Source of the DNA: Paractinoplanes abujensis
GTDB lineage: Bacteria; Actinomycetota; Actinomycetes; Mycobacteriales; Micromonosporaceae
Direction: 5' to 3'
Length of the DNA stretch: 64,000 nt
Assembly (NCBI RefSeq): GCF_014204895.1
Contig: NZ_JACHMF010000001.1
Location: forward strand, 4,588,001 to 4,652,000
In this document: in pieces, positions 15,697 through 23,043 of the stretch
How positions within the stretch are numbered: the first letter of the stretch is position 1
Layout: each line of letters opens with the position of its first letter
Program-made: the position numbers and the translations under genes
The notes under the pieces: model-generated
What the model saw: only the letters and a program-made list of their open reading frames with translations
The model's database searches: none
Told to the model about the DNA's origin: nothing

Positions 15697-16736
15697 CAGG
15701 ACGCACTCACCAGTTCGGGCCGGGTCAGGGCCAGCGCCTCCCGGCAGTGGTCGTTGTCGCGGTCGCGCAGCTCGGCGTGCCCCGGCGGGCCCAGCCGGCG
15801 CAGGCTCTGGGCGGCCTCGTGGGCGATCGGGAACTCGGCGTCGTCGAGGTGGGCGGCCAGGGCGGGGACGGCGGCCGGGGCGCCGAGGTCACCCAGCGCG
15901 CGGGCGGCGGCGGCTCGCAGCGGGTCGGGGGCGGGCGGGTCGAGCGAGTCGATCAAGGGTTGCAGGGCCCCGCGGGCGCCGAGCCGGCCCAGGTTGGCCG
16001 CGGCCGCGACCCGGACATCGAGCACGTCGTCGCCGGACAGGACCCGGGCCATGCGGGTGACCGCGCCGGTCGCCCCGATCAGGCCCAGCGCGTCGAGGCA
16101 GACCGCCCGGACCCGCGCCTGCGGATGGTCCAGCGCCGCCGACAGCACCACCTCGGCCTCGCGCCCCATCTGCACCAGCGCGTGCGTGGCCAGCAGCGAC
16201 GGCACCGGGTCGTGCTGATCGAGGCTGGCGATCAGGCGCCACGCCGCTTTGGCCTCGCCGATGCGGCCCAGAGCCCGTACGGCCACCACCCGCACCTCGT
16301 GGTCACGATCGGTCAGCAGGTCGCACAGCTCGGGTACGGCCTCGCGCAGCTCGAGGTCGCCCAGCAGTTGCGCCGCCCGGGCCCGCCGGACACCGCTGCG
16401 CGCATGCAGGTCGGCCAGCGCGGCCCGGGCCGCGCCGCGGTGCAGGAACACCGACACGAGCGCCGCATGCGCGTCGCCGCGCAGCTTGCTCAGCAACCCC
16501 AGCGCGGCGGGCAGCGCGGCCCGCCAGGCGTCGTCGGGGATGGCGATCAGATCCTCGGCGCCCTCCTCGCCGTTGTCGGCCACGAAGGCGAGCAGTGCCC
16601 GCCGGGGCCCGGCGGCCAGGGCGGCCAGTTTGCGGTGCCGGATGCGGCGCCCGACCCGGACGACCACGATGCCGGCCGCGGTCCCCGCCACCACGGCCAG
16701 CAGGACCAGCATGGTGACGCTGAACAGCTCGAACAA
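15696..16736 (-). CDS. Membrane-anchored HEAT-repeat protein
   Basis: 346 residues from TTG 16736, chosen because GGGGAGG sits six bases upstream; the frame is open beyond. One N-terminal TM helix (VTMLVLLAVVAGTAAGIVVV) is followed by a basic stretch and then HEAT/PBS-lyase-type helical repeats: RRARAAQLLGDL, HEVRVVAVRALGRIG, ARVRAVCLDALGLIG, LDVRVAAAANLGRLG, PLRAAAARALGDLG, PIAHEAAQSLRRLG. HEAT arrays are protein-interaction scaffolds. Direct translational coupling to the family-2 glycosyltransferase argues for a role in the same polysaccharide machine. An AT-rich spacer (16787-16800) with a TATATT-like box on the minus strand may be the operon promoter. Confidence 0.85.
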   Translation of the reverse strand: MFELFSVTMLVLLAVVAGTAAGIVVVRVGRRIRHRKLAALAAGPRRALLAFVADNGEEGAEDLIAIPDDAWRAALPAALGLLSKLRGDAHAALVSVFLHRGAARAALADLHARSGVRRARAAQLLGDLELREAVPELCDLLTDRDHEVRVVAVRALGRIGEAKAAWRLIASLDQHDPVPSLLATHALVQMGREAEVVLSAALDHPQARVRAVCLDALGLIGATGAVTRMARVLSGDDVLDVRVAAAANLGRLGARGALQPLIDSLDPPAPDPLRAAAARALGDLGAPAAVPALAAHLDDAEFPIAHEAAQSLRRLGPPGHAELRDRDNDHCREALALTRPELVSAS

Positions 16737-16845
16737 AGCCAACCTCCCCGGCCGGCGACCTCTCCGACACTGGCGCAATACGAGAAATATATCCGTTTTG
16801 TGGGGAGCACGGCGCCCGACCGGCGAGGCGCTTCGCCGCACGGGA

Positions 16846-18345
16846 TCAGGCGGGTTGGGACGGGAGCGTGATGGTGACCGTGGTGCCGACGTTCTCGGTG
16901 GAGTCCACGGTGATCGAGCCGTCGTGGTTGTCGATGATCGTGCGCACGATGGCCAGGCCCAGCCCCGTGCCCGGGACGGCCTGCTTGATGGCGTTGGTGG
17001 CGCGGAAGAAGCGCACGAACAGGGCCTGCTGCTCGTCGGCGGGGATGCCCATCCCGGTGTCGGCCACCGCCAGCACCGCGTGGCCGTCCCGGCTCTCGGC
17101 GCGCACCGTGACCGTGCCGCCGGCCGGAGTGAACTTGACGGCGTTGGCGAGCACGTTGTCGAGCACCCGGTCGAGCTGGGCGCCGTCGCCGTGCACCGGC
17201 AGCGGGCCGCGGACGTCCAGGTGCAGGGCGACCGCGTTCCTGGCCGCGACCGGACCCACCCCGACCAGGGCCTTGTCGATGACCTTGGCCAGGTCGAGCG
17301 GGGTGCGGTCGCTGCCGTAGCTGCCCGACTCGATCTTCGACAGCGTCAGGATGTCCTCGATCAGGTCGCGCAGCCGCTTGGTGTTGCGCGAGATGACCTC
17401 GAGCATTTTGCGCTGCGCGTCGCTCAGTTCACCCGGCTCGCTGTCGCGCATCAGCTCCAGGTAGCCGGAAATGCTGGTCAGCGGCGTACGCAACTCGTGC
17501 GAGACGGTCGACATGAAGTCGGTCTTGACCGTGTCGAGCGCCTGCAGGCGTGCGCTGACCTGCCCCTCGTGCCGGCGGATGTGCTCGCTCTGCTCGGCCG
17601 CCGCGTTCACGGCCTCGGCCACGGCCCGGATCTCGGCGGGCCCCGCAGTGGCGTCCGCACGGGCGTCGAGCTTCCCCTCCCGTACGGCCTCAAGGGTCTC
17701 CACGACCGCACCGAGGGGCCGGGTGATGCGGCGGCTCGTCCGCACGGCGGTGACCAGGGCGGCGACCGCGGCCGCGGCGGTCAGCACCGAGACGACCGCG
17801 ATCGCGGCGCCCTGCAGCGCGTTGGCCCGGTCACGCAGCCGGTCGGCCCGCGCGGCCAGCGTGAACCGGAGCTCGTCGTTGGCTGCGATGAAGTCCTGGA
17901 ACAGGGGTTTGCCCTGCTCGGCGAGGTCGATGGCGGCCTGGCTGCGGGGCGGTTCGAGCCGCTGCCGCTCGGCGACGGCCCACCACAGGTCGGCCTTGCC
18001 GATCTGGTCGGCGGCCACGGCGGCGTCGGAGTGCTTCCCCGCGCTGAGCCGGCGCAGATCATCCCCGGCCACCGTGTAATCGCTGCGCGCGACGTAGTAG
18101 GTGTCGAGCATCTGCTCGTCGCCGGTGAGCAGGTAGCCACGCAGACCGCGCTGGGCGTCGGTGAGCACCGCGCGCAGCCCGGCGTTGGCCAGCTGCGCCG
18201 GTTGCACCTCGCCGGTCAGCTGCTGCACGGCCCGGTGCTGCACCAGCACGGCGGCCAGCTCGGCCAGCCCGGACCCGAGGATGAGCGCCACCAGAACCGC
18301 GAAGGCCCGGCTCAGCAGCCTCCCGACGGAGCCGTCACGTCGCAT
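16846..18345 (-). CDS. CHASE3-HAMP sensor histidine kinase
   Basis: 499 residues: TM1 (RAFAVLVALILGSGLAELAAV), an extracellular four-helix CHASE3-type sensor (LTDAQRGLRGYLLTGDEQML is the family signature), TM2 (GAAIAVVSVLTAAAAVAALV), HAMP (SRRITRPLGAVVETLEAVREG), a HisKA box with His283 in STVSHELRTPL, and HATPase_c with N-box DNVLANAVKFTP, G1 DTGMGIP and G2 GTGLGLAIV. It lies 30 bases after the single-domain response regulator on the same strand, forming an operon. Its neighbours are the HEAT/glycosyltransferase pair, so polysaccharide control is possible but unproven. Confidence 0.95.
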   Translation of the reverse strand: MRRDGSVGRLLSRAFAVLVALILGSGLAELAAVLVQHRAVQQLTGEVQPAQLANAGLRAVLTDAQRGLRGYLLTGDEQMLDTYYVARSDYTVAGDDLRRLSAGKHSDAAVAADQIGKADLWWAVAERQRLEPPRSQAAIDLAEQGKPLFQDFIAANDELRFTLAARADRLRDRANALQGAAIAVVSVLTAAAAVAALVTAVRTSRRITRPLGAVVETLEAVREGKLDARADATAGPAEIRAVAEAVNAAAEQSEHIRRHEGQVSARLQALDTVKTDFMSTVSHELRTPLTSISGYLELMRDSEPGELSDAQRKMLEVISRNTKRLRDLIEDILTLSKIESGSYGSDRTPLDLAKVIDKALVGVGPVAARNAVALHLDVRGPLPVHGDGAQLDRVLDNVLANAVKFTPAGGTVTVRAESRDGHAVLAVADTGMGIPADEQQALFVRFFRATNAIKQAVPGTGLGLAIVRTIIDNHDGSITVDSTENVGTTVTITLPSQPA

Positions 18346-18375
18346 CGTCCCGGCGCGGGCCCGCCCGTCCGGGCC

Positions 18376-18750
18376 TCACGCCCGGGCCCGGCTCAGCAGG
18401 GCCTGGATGCGTGACACCAGTTCGCGCGGGCTGAAGGGTTTGGTCACGTAGTCGTCGGCACCGGCACTGAACCCGCCCTCGACGTCCTGCTCCTGCACGC
18501 GGGCGGTCAACATGATGATCAGGATGCCGGCCGTGGCCTGGTCGGCCCGGAGCATGCGGCACACGTCGATCCCGGACAGCCCCGGCATCGACACGTCCAG
18601 CACGGCCAGGGTGGGCTGCCGGCTGCGGGCCTGCTCGATCGCGGTCTGCCCGTCCTCCACGGCGATCACTTCGAAGCCCGCCTGCTCGAGCTTGAACGCC
18701 ACCAGATCGCGGATGTCCGCATCGTCGTCGGCGACCAAGACCACCGTCAC
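18376..18750 (-). CDS. Single-domain response regulator (CheY-like)
   Basis: 124 residues from GTG 18750, with GGGAG seven bases upstream. All receiver positions are present: VADDDAD acidic cluster, phospho-Asp52 in AVLDVSMPG, Thr in IMLTAR, Lys in DDYVTKPFSPREL. There is no output domain, so it must signal by protein contact or act as a phosphate relay. First gene of an operon with the CHASE3 kinase. Confidence 0.92.
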   Translation of the reverse strand: MTVVLVADDDADIRDLVAFKLEQAGFEVIAVEDGQTAIEQARSRQPTLAVLDVSMPGLSGIDVCRMLRADQATAGILIIMLTARVQEQDVEGGFSAGADDYVTKPFSPRELVSRIQALLSRARA

Positions 18751-18965
18751 GGCAATCTCCCTCAGGTTGGCTGCGGCGCTTTCGCTACTTATCGGGACCA
18801 TATCCGGTTAGTCCGAGTTGTGAGGCCGCTCCGGGAATGCCGACGTGGCCCAGTAAATCGAGCGGTGCTCTGCAACCGAGGCGCAACGAGGGCGCAGCGG
18901 GCCTGCATCCCCGCTCGGGTGTTCTGGTTGCAGACCCGACTTGCTCCGCCCAGCAGGAGGTTCCG

Positions 18966-19199
18966 ATGAGCCCCGTCCTCGAGGACATCCGATCCGAAGC
19001 CCTCTTCGTCTCGCACGTCCAACGCTCCCAGCTACCGACACCCGAACTGATCCGCCAGGCCGTGACAGCCACGGTCGACCGCCTCGGCGAGGCCCGCTGC
19101 GCCGAACTGGTGGCCCAGGAGTTCGGCGAGCACCCCGACTGCGCCATCGGCCGCATGCGCTGGGCCCGGACCGCGGTCCGCTCGGCCTTCGCCGTATAA
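18966..19199 (+). CDS. Small conserved-looking actinobacterial protein, function unknown
   Basis: 77 residues from ATG 18966, preceded by a near-perfect ribosome site (AGGAGG five bases upstream). Sequence MSPVLEDIRSEALFVSHVQR, then a helical region with CAELVAQEFGEHPDCAIGRM: acidic and helical with two cysteines (CAELV and DCAIG). It resembles short uncharacterised proteins that I recall being common in Streptomyces and Micromonosporaceae. No TM segment or signal peptide. Confidence 0.75.
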   Translation: MSPVLEDIRSEALFVSHVQRSQLPTPELIRQAVTATVDRLGEARCAELVAQEFGEHPDCAIGRMRWARTAVRSAFAV

Positions 19200-19222
19200 C
19201 GCCCGCCGCCCGGTGCCCGGCC

Positions 19223-19307
19223 CCGCCCGCGCCTCCGGCTCGCCGTCACTGCCCCGCGCAGGTTCCCGGCTTGCCGTCCCGGCGCCGCCCGCGCCTCCGG
19301 CTCGCCG
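19223..19307. repeat. Pair of exact 23-bp direct repeats
   Basis: Positions 19223-19245 and 19285-19307 are identical (beginning CCGCCCGCGCC and ending GGCTCGCCG), 62 bases apart, in the GC-rich spacer upstream of the trp leader. No flanking transposon features. Confidence 0.75.
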
Positions 19308-19407
19308 CTCCGGCGGCGCTCGGTGCGCGCGGGCGGCCGGGCTCGTGCGGGGGATTTTCTGGGACGGGCCTGGCGCTCCGCTCCCGCCGGCCCGTAGTCT
19401 CAGCCGC

Positions 19408-19443
19408 ATGCTGAACGCGCGACTGAACTGGTGGCCCGCCTGA
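19408..19443 (+). CDS. trpL: trp leader peptide MLNARLNWWPA
   Basis: An 11-codon open frame, ATG 19408 to TGA 19441-19443, with two adjacent Trp codons (TGG TGG, 19429-19434) just before the end. It lies 112 bases ahead of the anthranilate synthase start and is directly followed by competing RNA hairpins. A TAGTCT box at 19395-19400 would place the transcript start within a few bases of the ATG, so the leader is probably translated without a ribosome site. When charged tRNA-Trp is scarce the ribosome should stall at the Trp pair and change the downstream fold. Too short for standard gene calling. Confidence 0.85.
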   Translation: MLNARLNWWPA

Positions 19444-19505
19444 CCGGCGGCCACTTTCCCCGCGCGTAACTCACCACGCGGCCGCCTCCCCGAGGCGGCC
19501 GTTCT
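19436..19505 (+). promoter_or_regulatory. Transcription attenuator of the anthranilate synthase gene
   Basis: Four segments can be paired. Segment 1 (19436-19440, CCGCC) pairs with segment 2 (19446-19450, GGCGG) around the leader stop codon. Segment 2 extended (19446-19452, GGCGGCC) can instead pair with segment 3 (19480-19486, GGCCGCC), an antiterminator. Segments 3 and 4 (19479-19488 with 19492-19501) form a 10-bp GC stem with a CCC loop, followed by TTCT, the terminator. A ribosome stalled on the Trp codons covers segment 1 and frees 2 to pair with 3; a ribosome reaching the stop covers 2 and lets 3:4 form. This is classical Trp attenuation. Confidence 0.85.
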
Positions 19506-19555
19506 GCATGGTCCGTCCTCGGCCGGCGCCCGCCGAGACCCGGAAGAGGACCACC

Positions 19556-21529
19556 ATGCGACCCTTCGCCCTGCTGCACCGTGACGGCGCCGACCACGTC
19601 GAGGTGCTGACCGGTGACATGATCACCGTGCCTGCACTGGACGACATCCCCCTGCATCGCGGCCGGCCCACGCTGGCCGTGATCCCCTACCGGCAGATCA
19701 CCGAGCGCGGCTTCGACTGCGTCGACGACGGCGCGCCGCTCGAATGCCTCGTCGTACGCTCGTCGCACACCGAACCGCTCGCCGCCTTCCCGCCCGGGCC
19801 GCTCAGCGTCAGCGGTGGCGGCTTCGACCTCACCGACGACGAATACGGCACGATCGTCGAGGACGTGCTGCGCGACGAGATCGGGCACGGCGAGGGCGCC
19901 AACTTCGTGATCCATCGGGTCTTCACGGCGACCGTCGACGGGGACCCGGTCGCCGCCGCCCGCGCCGCCTTCGGCCGGTTGCTCGCGTCGGAACAGGGCA
20001 CCTATTGGACTTTCCTCGTGCACACCGGCACCCGCACGCTGGTCGGCGCCACCCCCGAACGGCACGTCAGCGTGGCCGACGGCATCACGATGATGAACCC
20101 GATCAGCGGCACCTTCCGCAACGGCTCGGGCCGGCTGCTCGACTTCCTGCGCGACCCCAAGGAGATCGAGGAGCTCTACATGGTGCTCGACGAGGAGCTG
20201 AAGATGATGGCCACCGTCGCCGAGCAGGGCGGCCAGGTCGCCGGGCCCTGCCTGAAACAGATGACCCACCTCACGCACACGGAGTATCTGCTGGCCGGGC
20301 GCGGCTCGCTGGATGTGCGGGACGTGCTGCGCGAGACCATGTTCGCGCCCACCGTGACCGGCAGCCCGATCGAGAACGCGTGCCGGGTCATCGCCCGCCA
20401 CGAGGGTCGCGGCCGCGGCTACTACGCCGGGGTGCTGGCCCTGCTCGACCACGACGACCAGGGCCGCCAGACGCTTGACGCACCCATCCTGATCCGCACG
20501 GCCGAGATCTCGCCCGAGGGCGCCCTGCGTGTGCCGGTCGGGGCCACGCTCGTGCGGCACTCGACCGCGGCCGGCGAGGTCGCCGAGACGCACACGAAGG
20601 CTGCCGGCGTGCTCGCCGCGCTGGGCGCCGTGCCGTCGCGGCCGTCGCCCGCCCGCGCCGAGGCCGAGTCGCCCGAGGTGCGGGCCGCGCTGGCCGCCCG
20701 CAACGACGACCTGGCCCGCTTCTGGCTCGACTCGCGGGCACCGGGCGCGCTCACCGTGCCCGCGCTGGCCGGCCGTACGGCCGTGATCGTCGACGGCGAG
20801 GACACCTTCACCGCGATGCTGGCCCATCAGCTCAAGGCCCTGGGCCTGACCGTGACGCTGGTCCCGTGGGCCGCCGCGGCCGCGGCGGGCCCGACCGGCG
20901 ATGGCGAACCCGATGCACTGGACCCGACGGGCCGCCGCGAACCCGATGCACTGAACCCGACGGGCCACCGCGAGCCCGATGCACTGAACCCGACCGGCCG
21001 TCGCGAGCCCGATGCACTGGACCCGACCGGTCGGCGCGAGGCCGGCGCGCTCGACGCCGATCTGCTCATCGCCGGGCCGGGGCCGGGCGATCCCGGTGAC
21101 CCGGCCGACCCGAAGATGGCGGCGATGCGTGCGCTCGTCACGGCCCGGCTCGTCGCCCGCAAGCCGCTGCTCGCCGTCTGCCTCGGCCATCAGATCCTGG
21201 CGTCGCTGCTCGGGCTGCGGCTGCACCGGCGGGACTCGCCCTATCAGGGCCTGGCGCGTGAGGTCGACCTCTTCGGCACGCCGCGCCGGGTCGGCTTCTA
21301 CTCCAGCTTCGCCGCGCTCGCGCCGGCCGCGGACCTGGACACCCCGTACGGCCGGGTGGAGATCGCCCGGGACCCGGCGGACTCGGCCGTGCACGCCCTG
21401 CGCGGTCCCGGATTCGCCGGTGTGCAGTTCCACCCGGAGTCGGTGCTGAGCAGGGACGGGCTGGCCGTGCTGGCGGAACTTCTGCCAGAAGTCCTCTCCG
21501 GAGTGATTAGCCCGGCCACGAACGGGTAG
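19556..21529 (+). CDS. trpE: Fused anthranilate synthase, TrpE-TrpG (PhzE-like) type
   Basis: 657 residues from ATG 19556 (GAAGAGGA six bases upstream). Residues 1-400 are the chorismate-binding component I: GEGANFVIHR, GATPERHVSV, MNPISGT, ELKMMA, FAPTVTGSPIENACRVI, RGRGYYAGVL. Residues about 420-650 are a class I glutamine amidotransferase: nucleophile Cys542 in AVCLGHQ, His626 and Glu628 in QFHPES. The product should make anthranilate from chorismate and glutamine (or aminodeoxyisochorismate, if phenazine-like). The Trp leader in front supports a tryptophan-regulated anthranilate role. No phz or other trp genes lie alongside. Oddity: a 33-bp tandem repeat is inserted in the glutaminase half (residues 451-494). 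Confidence 0.93.
   Translation: MRPFALLHRDGADHVEVLTGDMITVPALDDIPLHRGRPTLAVIPYRQITERGFDCVDDGAPLECLVVRSSHTEPLAAFPPGPLSVSGGGFDLTDDEYGTIVEDVLRDEIGHGEGANFVIHRVFTATVDGDPVAAARAAFGRLLASEQGTYWTFLVHTGTRTLVGATPERHVSVADGITMMNPISGTFRNGSGRLLDFLRDPKEIEELYMVLDEELKMMATVAEQGGQVAGPCLKQMTHLTHTEYLLAGRGSLDVRDVLRETMFAPTVTGSPIENACRVIARHEGRGRGYYAGVLALLDHDDQGRQTLDAPILIRTAEISPEGALRVPVGATLVRHSTAAGEVAETHTKAAGVLAALGAVPSRPSPARAEAESPEVRAALAARNDDLARFWLDSRAPGALTVPALAGRTAVIVDGEDTFTAMLAHQLKALGLTVTLVPWAAAAAAGPTGDGEPDALDPTGRREPDALNPTGHREPDALNPTGRREPDALDPTGRREAGALDADLLIAGPGPGDPGDPADPKMAAMRALVTARLVARKPLLAVCLGHQILASLLGLRLHRRDSPYQGLAREVDLFGTPRRVGFYSSFAALAPAADLDTPYGRVEIARDPADSAVHALRGPGFAGVQFHPESVLSRDGLAVLAELLPEVLSGVISPATNG
20906..21037 (+). 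repeat. Four 33-bp tandem repeats inside the amidotransferase domain
   Basis: Four in-frame 33-base units encoding EPDALDPTGRR-type 11-mers (residues 451-494), with D/N and R/H variation, followed by a degenerate fifth (EAGALDADL). They sit between the strand-loop TVTLVPWAA and the DLLIAGPGPGDPGD oxyanion region, where TrpG proteins normally have a short loop. Confidence 0.92.
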
Positions 21530-21540
21530 CGAAGAATACT

Positions 21541-21585
21541 GCCGGTGGTTCAAGGGGATCGAGAGCCTCCGCTTGGGCCACCGGC
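21541..21585. terminator. Possible bidirectional hairpin between convergent genes
   Basis: GCCGGTGG (21541-21548) pairs with CCACCGGC (21578-21585) around a 29-base loop, between the stop of the anthranilate synthase and the stop of the converging hydrolase gene. Confidence 0.35.
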
Positions 21586-21590
21586 CCCAT

Positions 21591-22934
21591 TCACCCGGCG
21601 AGCACATCGTCCAGCACCGCGACGAAACGCTCCGGCTGCTCGAACTGCACCGCGTGGCCCGCGCCGGGCACCACGACCAGATGTTTGGCGGGTGCCCGCA
21701 GCGCGCCGTACCACTCGTCGAAGAGCACCTGCAGCCCGCGCATCTCGTCGGCGCCCATGACGAACCAGACCGGCACCGACAGGCTCGGCACGTCGCGGCG
21801 CAGATCGACCCCCTGCATGCGGGGATAGATCACGTCCCAGGTGTCGAGCATCGCGTTCAGCACGTGGATCTTCTGCAGCAGCGTGAACTCGCGCACTCCG
21901 AGCCCGAACTGCGGCGCCCGCTGGGCGTAGGCCTCGTTCTCGTACAGCATGATCGGCTCGTACGACCAGACGTCGCGATACGGCGGCGGGCCCTGCGCGG
22001 TCAACTGCCGGACGACCTCGTCGCGGCCCTCGGCGCGGGCCCAGACCAGGATGTCGTCGTAGAAGATCCGGTCGCTGGCGGGCAGGTGCACCGCTTGGCC
22101 GGAGCCGATGTAGGCCCGGAACTTCTCCGGATGCCGCCGCACCGCGAGCACCGACAGCAGCGAGCCGCCGGAATGTCCGTACAGGAAGATCTTGTCCTGT
22201 CCGAAGCGCTCGCGCAGATAGTCGGTGACCGCGATGATGTCGGCGACCATGCGGTCGAGGGTGACGTCGGAGGCCGGGTCGAGCGCCGGGTAGGAGGAGC
22301 CGCCGCCGCGACGGTCGAGCGTGGCCATCACGAAGCGCTGCTCCACGGCGGCCAGGTGGGTGCGCACGTTGCCCAGCTCGGAGCCGCCGGGCGCCCCGGG
22401 CACGAAGAGCAGCACCGGCGCGCCGGTGCGGGCCCCACGGATCATGACGCCGAGCCCGCCCACCCGGGCCAATTCGGCCACGCCGCCCGGGATCCCGGCC
22501 GTGCGGGCGGGGACGGCGACCGCTGCGGTGAAGAGCAGCAGCCCAGCGGTGGGCAGCGCATAGAGCACACGTCGGCTGACCCCGCGGCCTGCGCCGAGAC
22601 CCAACAGGAGCGGCAGCAGGGTCAGCACTAGGTGCACGCCACGGCCCGCGAGCAGGGCGACCACACCGAACGGGGTGCCGTGCGGCGGCCCGGCGGACGG
22701 GCCGGGCACACCCGCGCGGGCCAACTCGAGCGTGAGCAGGAAGGCGACCGGGACGACCAGCCACATGAGACGAGAACGGCCCAGCCGACCGGCGGCCCAC
22801 CCGATCGCCGCGCTGACCGCGACCGAGCAGAGCGCCTGGGTGATGGTAAGCGGGCCGCGCGGGGTCCACCACCCCGCAACCGCGCCCCACACGGCTGCGG
22901 GCAGGGCCCAGAGAAGCGCCGGGAGAAATGTCAT
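21591..22934 (-). CDS. Membrane alpha/beta hydrolase (proline iminopeptidase-like)
   Basis: 447 residues. The first 145 residues contain about four hydrophobic helices (FLPALLWALPAAVWGAVAGW; MWLVVPVAFLLTLELA; VHLVLTLLPLLLGLGAG; VLYALPTAGLLLFTAAVAV). The rest is an alpha/beta hydrolase: oxyanion-region PGAPGGSELGN, RRGGGSSYPALD, nucleophile elbow GHSGGS, acid Asp in GADEMRG and His in GAGHAVQFEQPE. The DRRGGGSS and P-x-x-GGS features recall proline iminopeptidases. The domain is probably extracytoplasmic or at the membrane face. Substrate unknown. It stands alone on the minus strand, divergent from the kinase at 23044. Confidence 0.85.
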   Translation of the reverse strand: MTFLPALLWALPAAVWGAVAGWWTPRGPLTITQALCSVAVSAAIGWAAGRLGRSRLMWLVVPVAFLLTLELARAGVPGPSAGPPHGTPFGVVALLAGRGVHLVLTLLPLLLGLGAGRGVSRRVLYALPTAGLLLFTAAVAVPARTAGIPGGVAELARVGGLGVMIRGARTGAPVLLFVPGAPGGSELGNVRTHLAAVEQRFVMATLDRRGGGSSYPALDPASDVTLDRMVADIIAVTDYLRERFGQDKIFLYGHSGGSLLSVLAVRRHPEKFRAYIGSGQAVHLPASDRIFYDDILVWARAEGRDEVVRQLTAQGPPPYRDVWSYEPIMLYENEAYAQRAPQFGLGVREFTLLQKIHVLNAMLDTWDVIYPRMQGVDLRRDVPSLSVPVWFVMGADEMRGLQVLFDEWYGALRAPAKHLVVVPGAGHAVQFEQPERFVAVLDDVLAG

Positions 22935-23043
22935 GCCGGTGAGGATCGCGCCCGGCGCCCGGATGCACAGCCGTCATCGGTACGGGGTCGACCCAGTACT
23001 TTGGTAGGTCCTCAACCGGCGCCGAGGCTCGTAGGCTTCGCAC

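Noticed and set aside
19408..21529. Phenazine cluster suggested by the PhzE-like fusion
   Set aside because: No phzA-G type genes lie within the window and the Trp leader points to tryptophan control.
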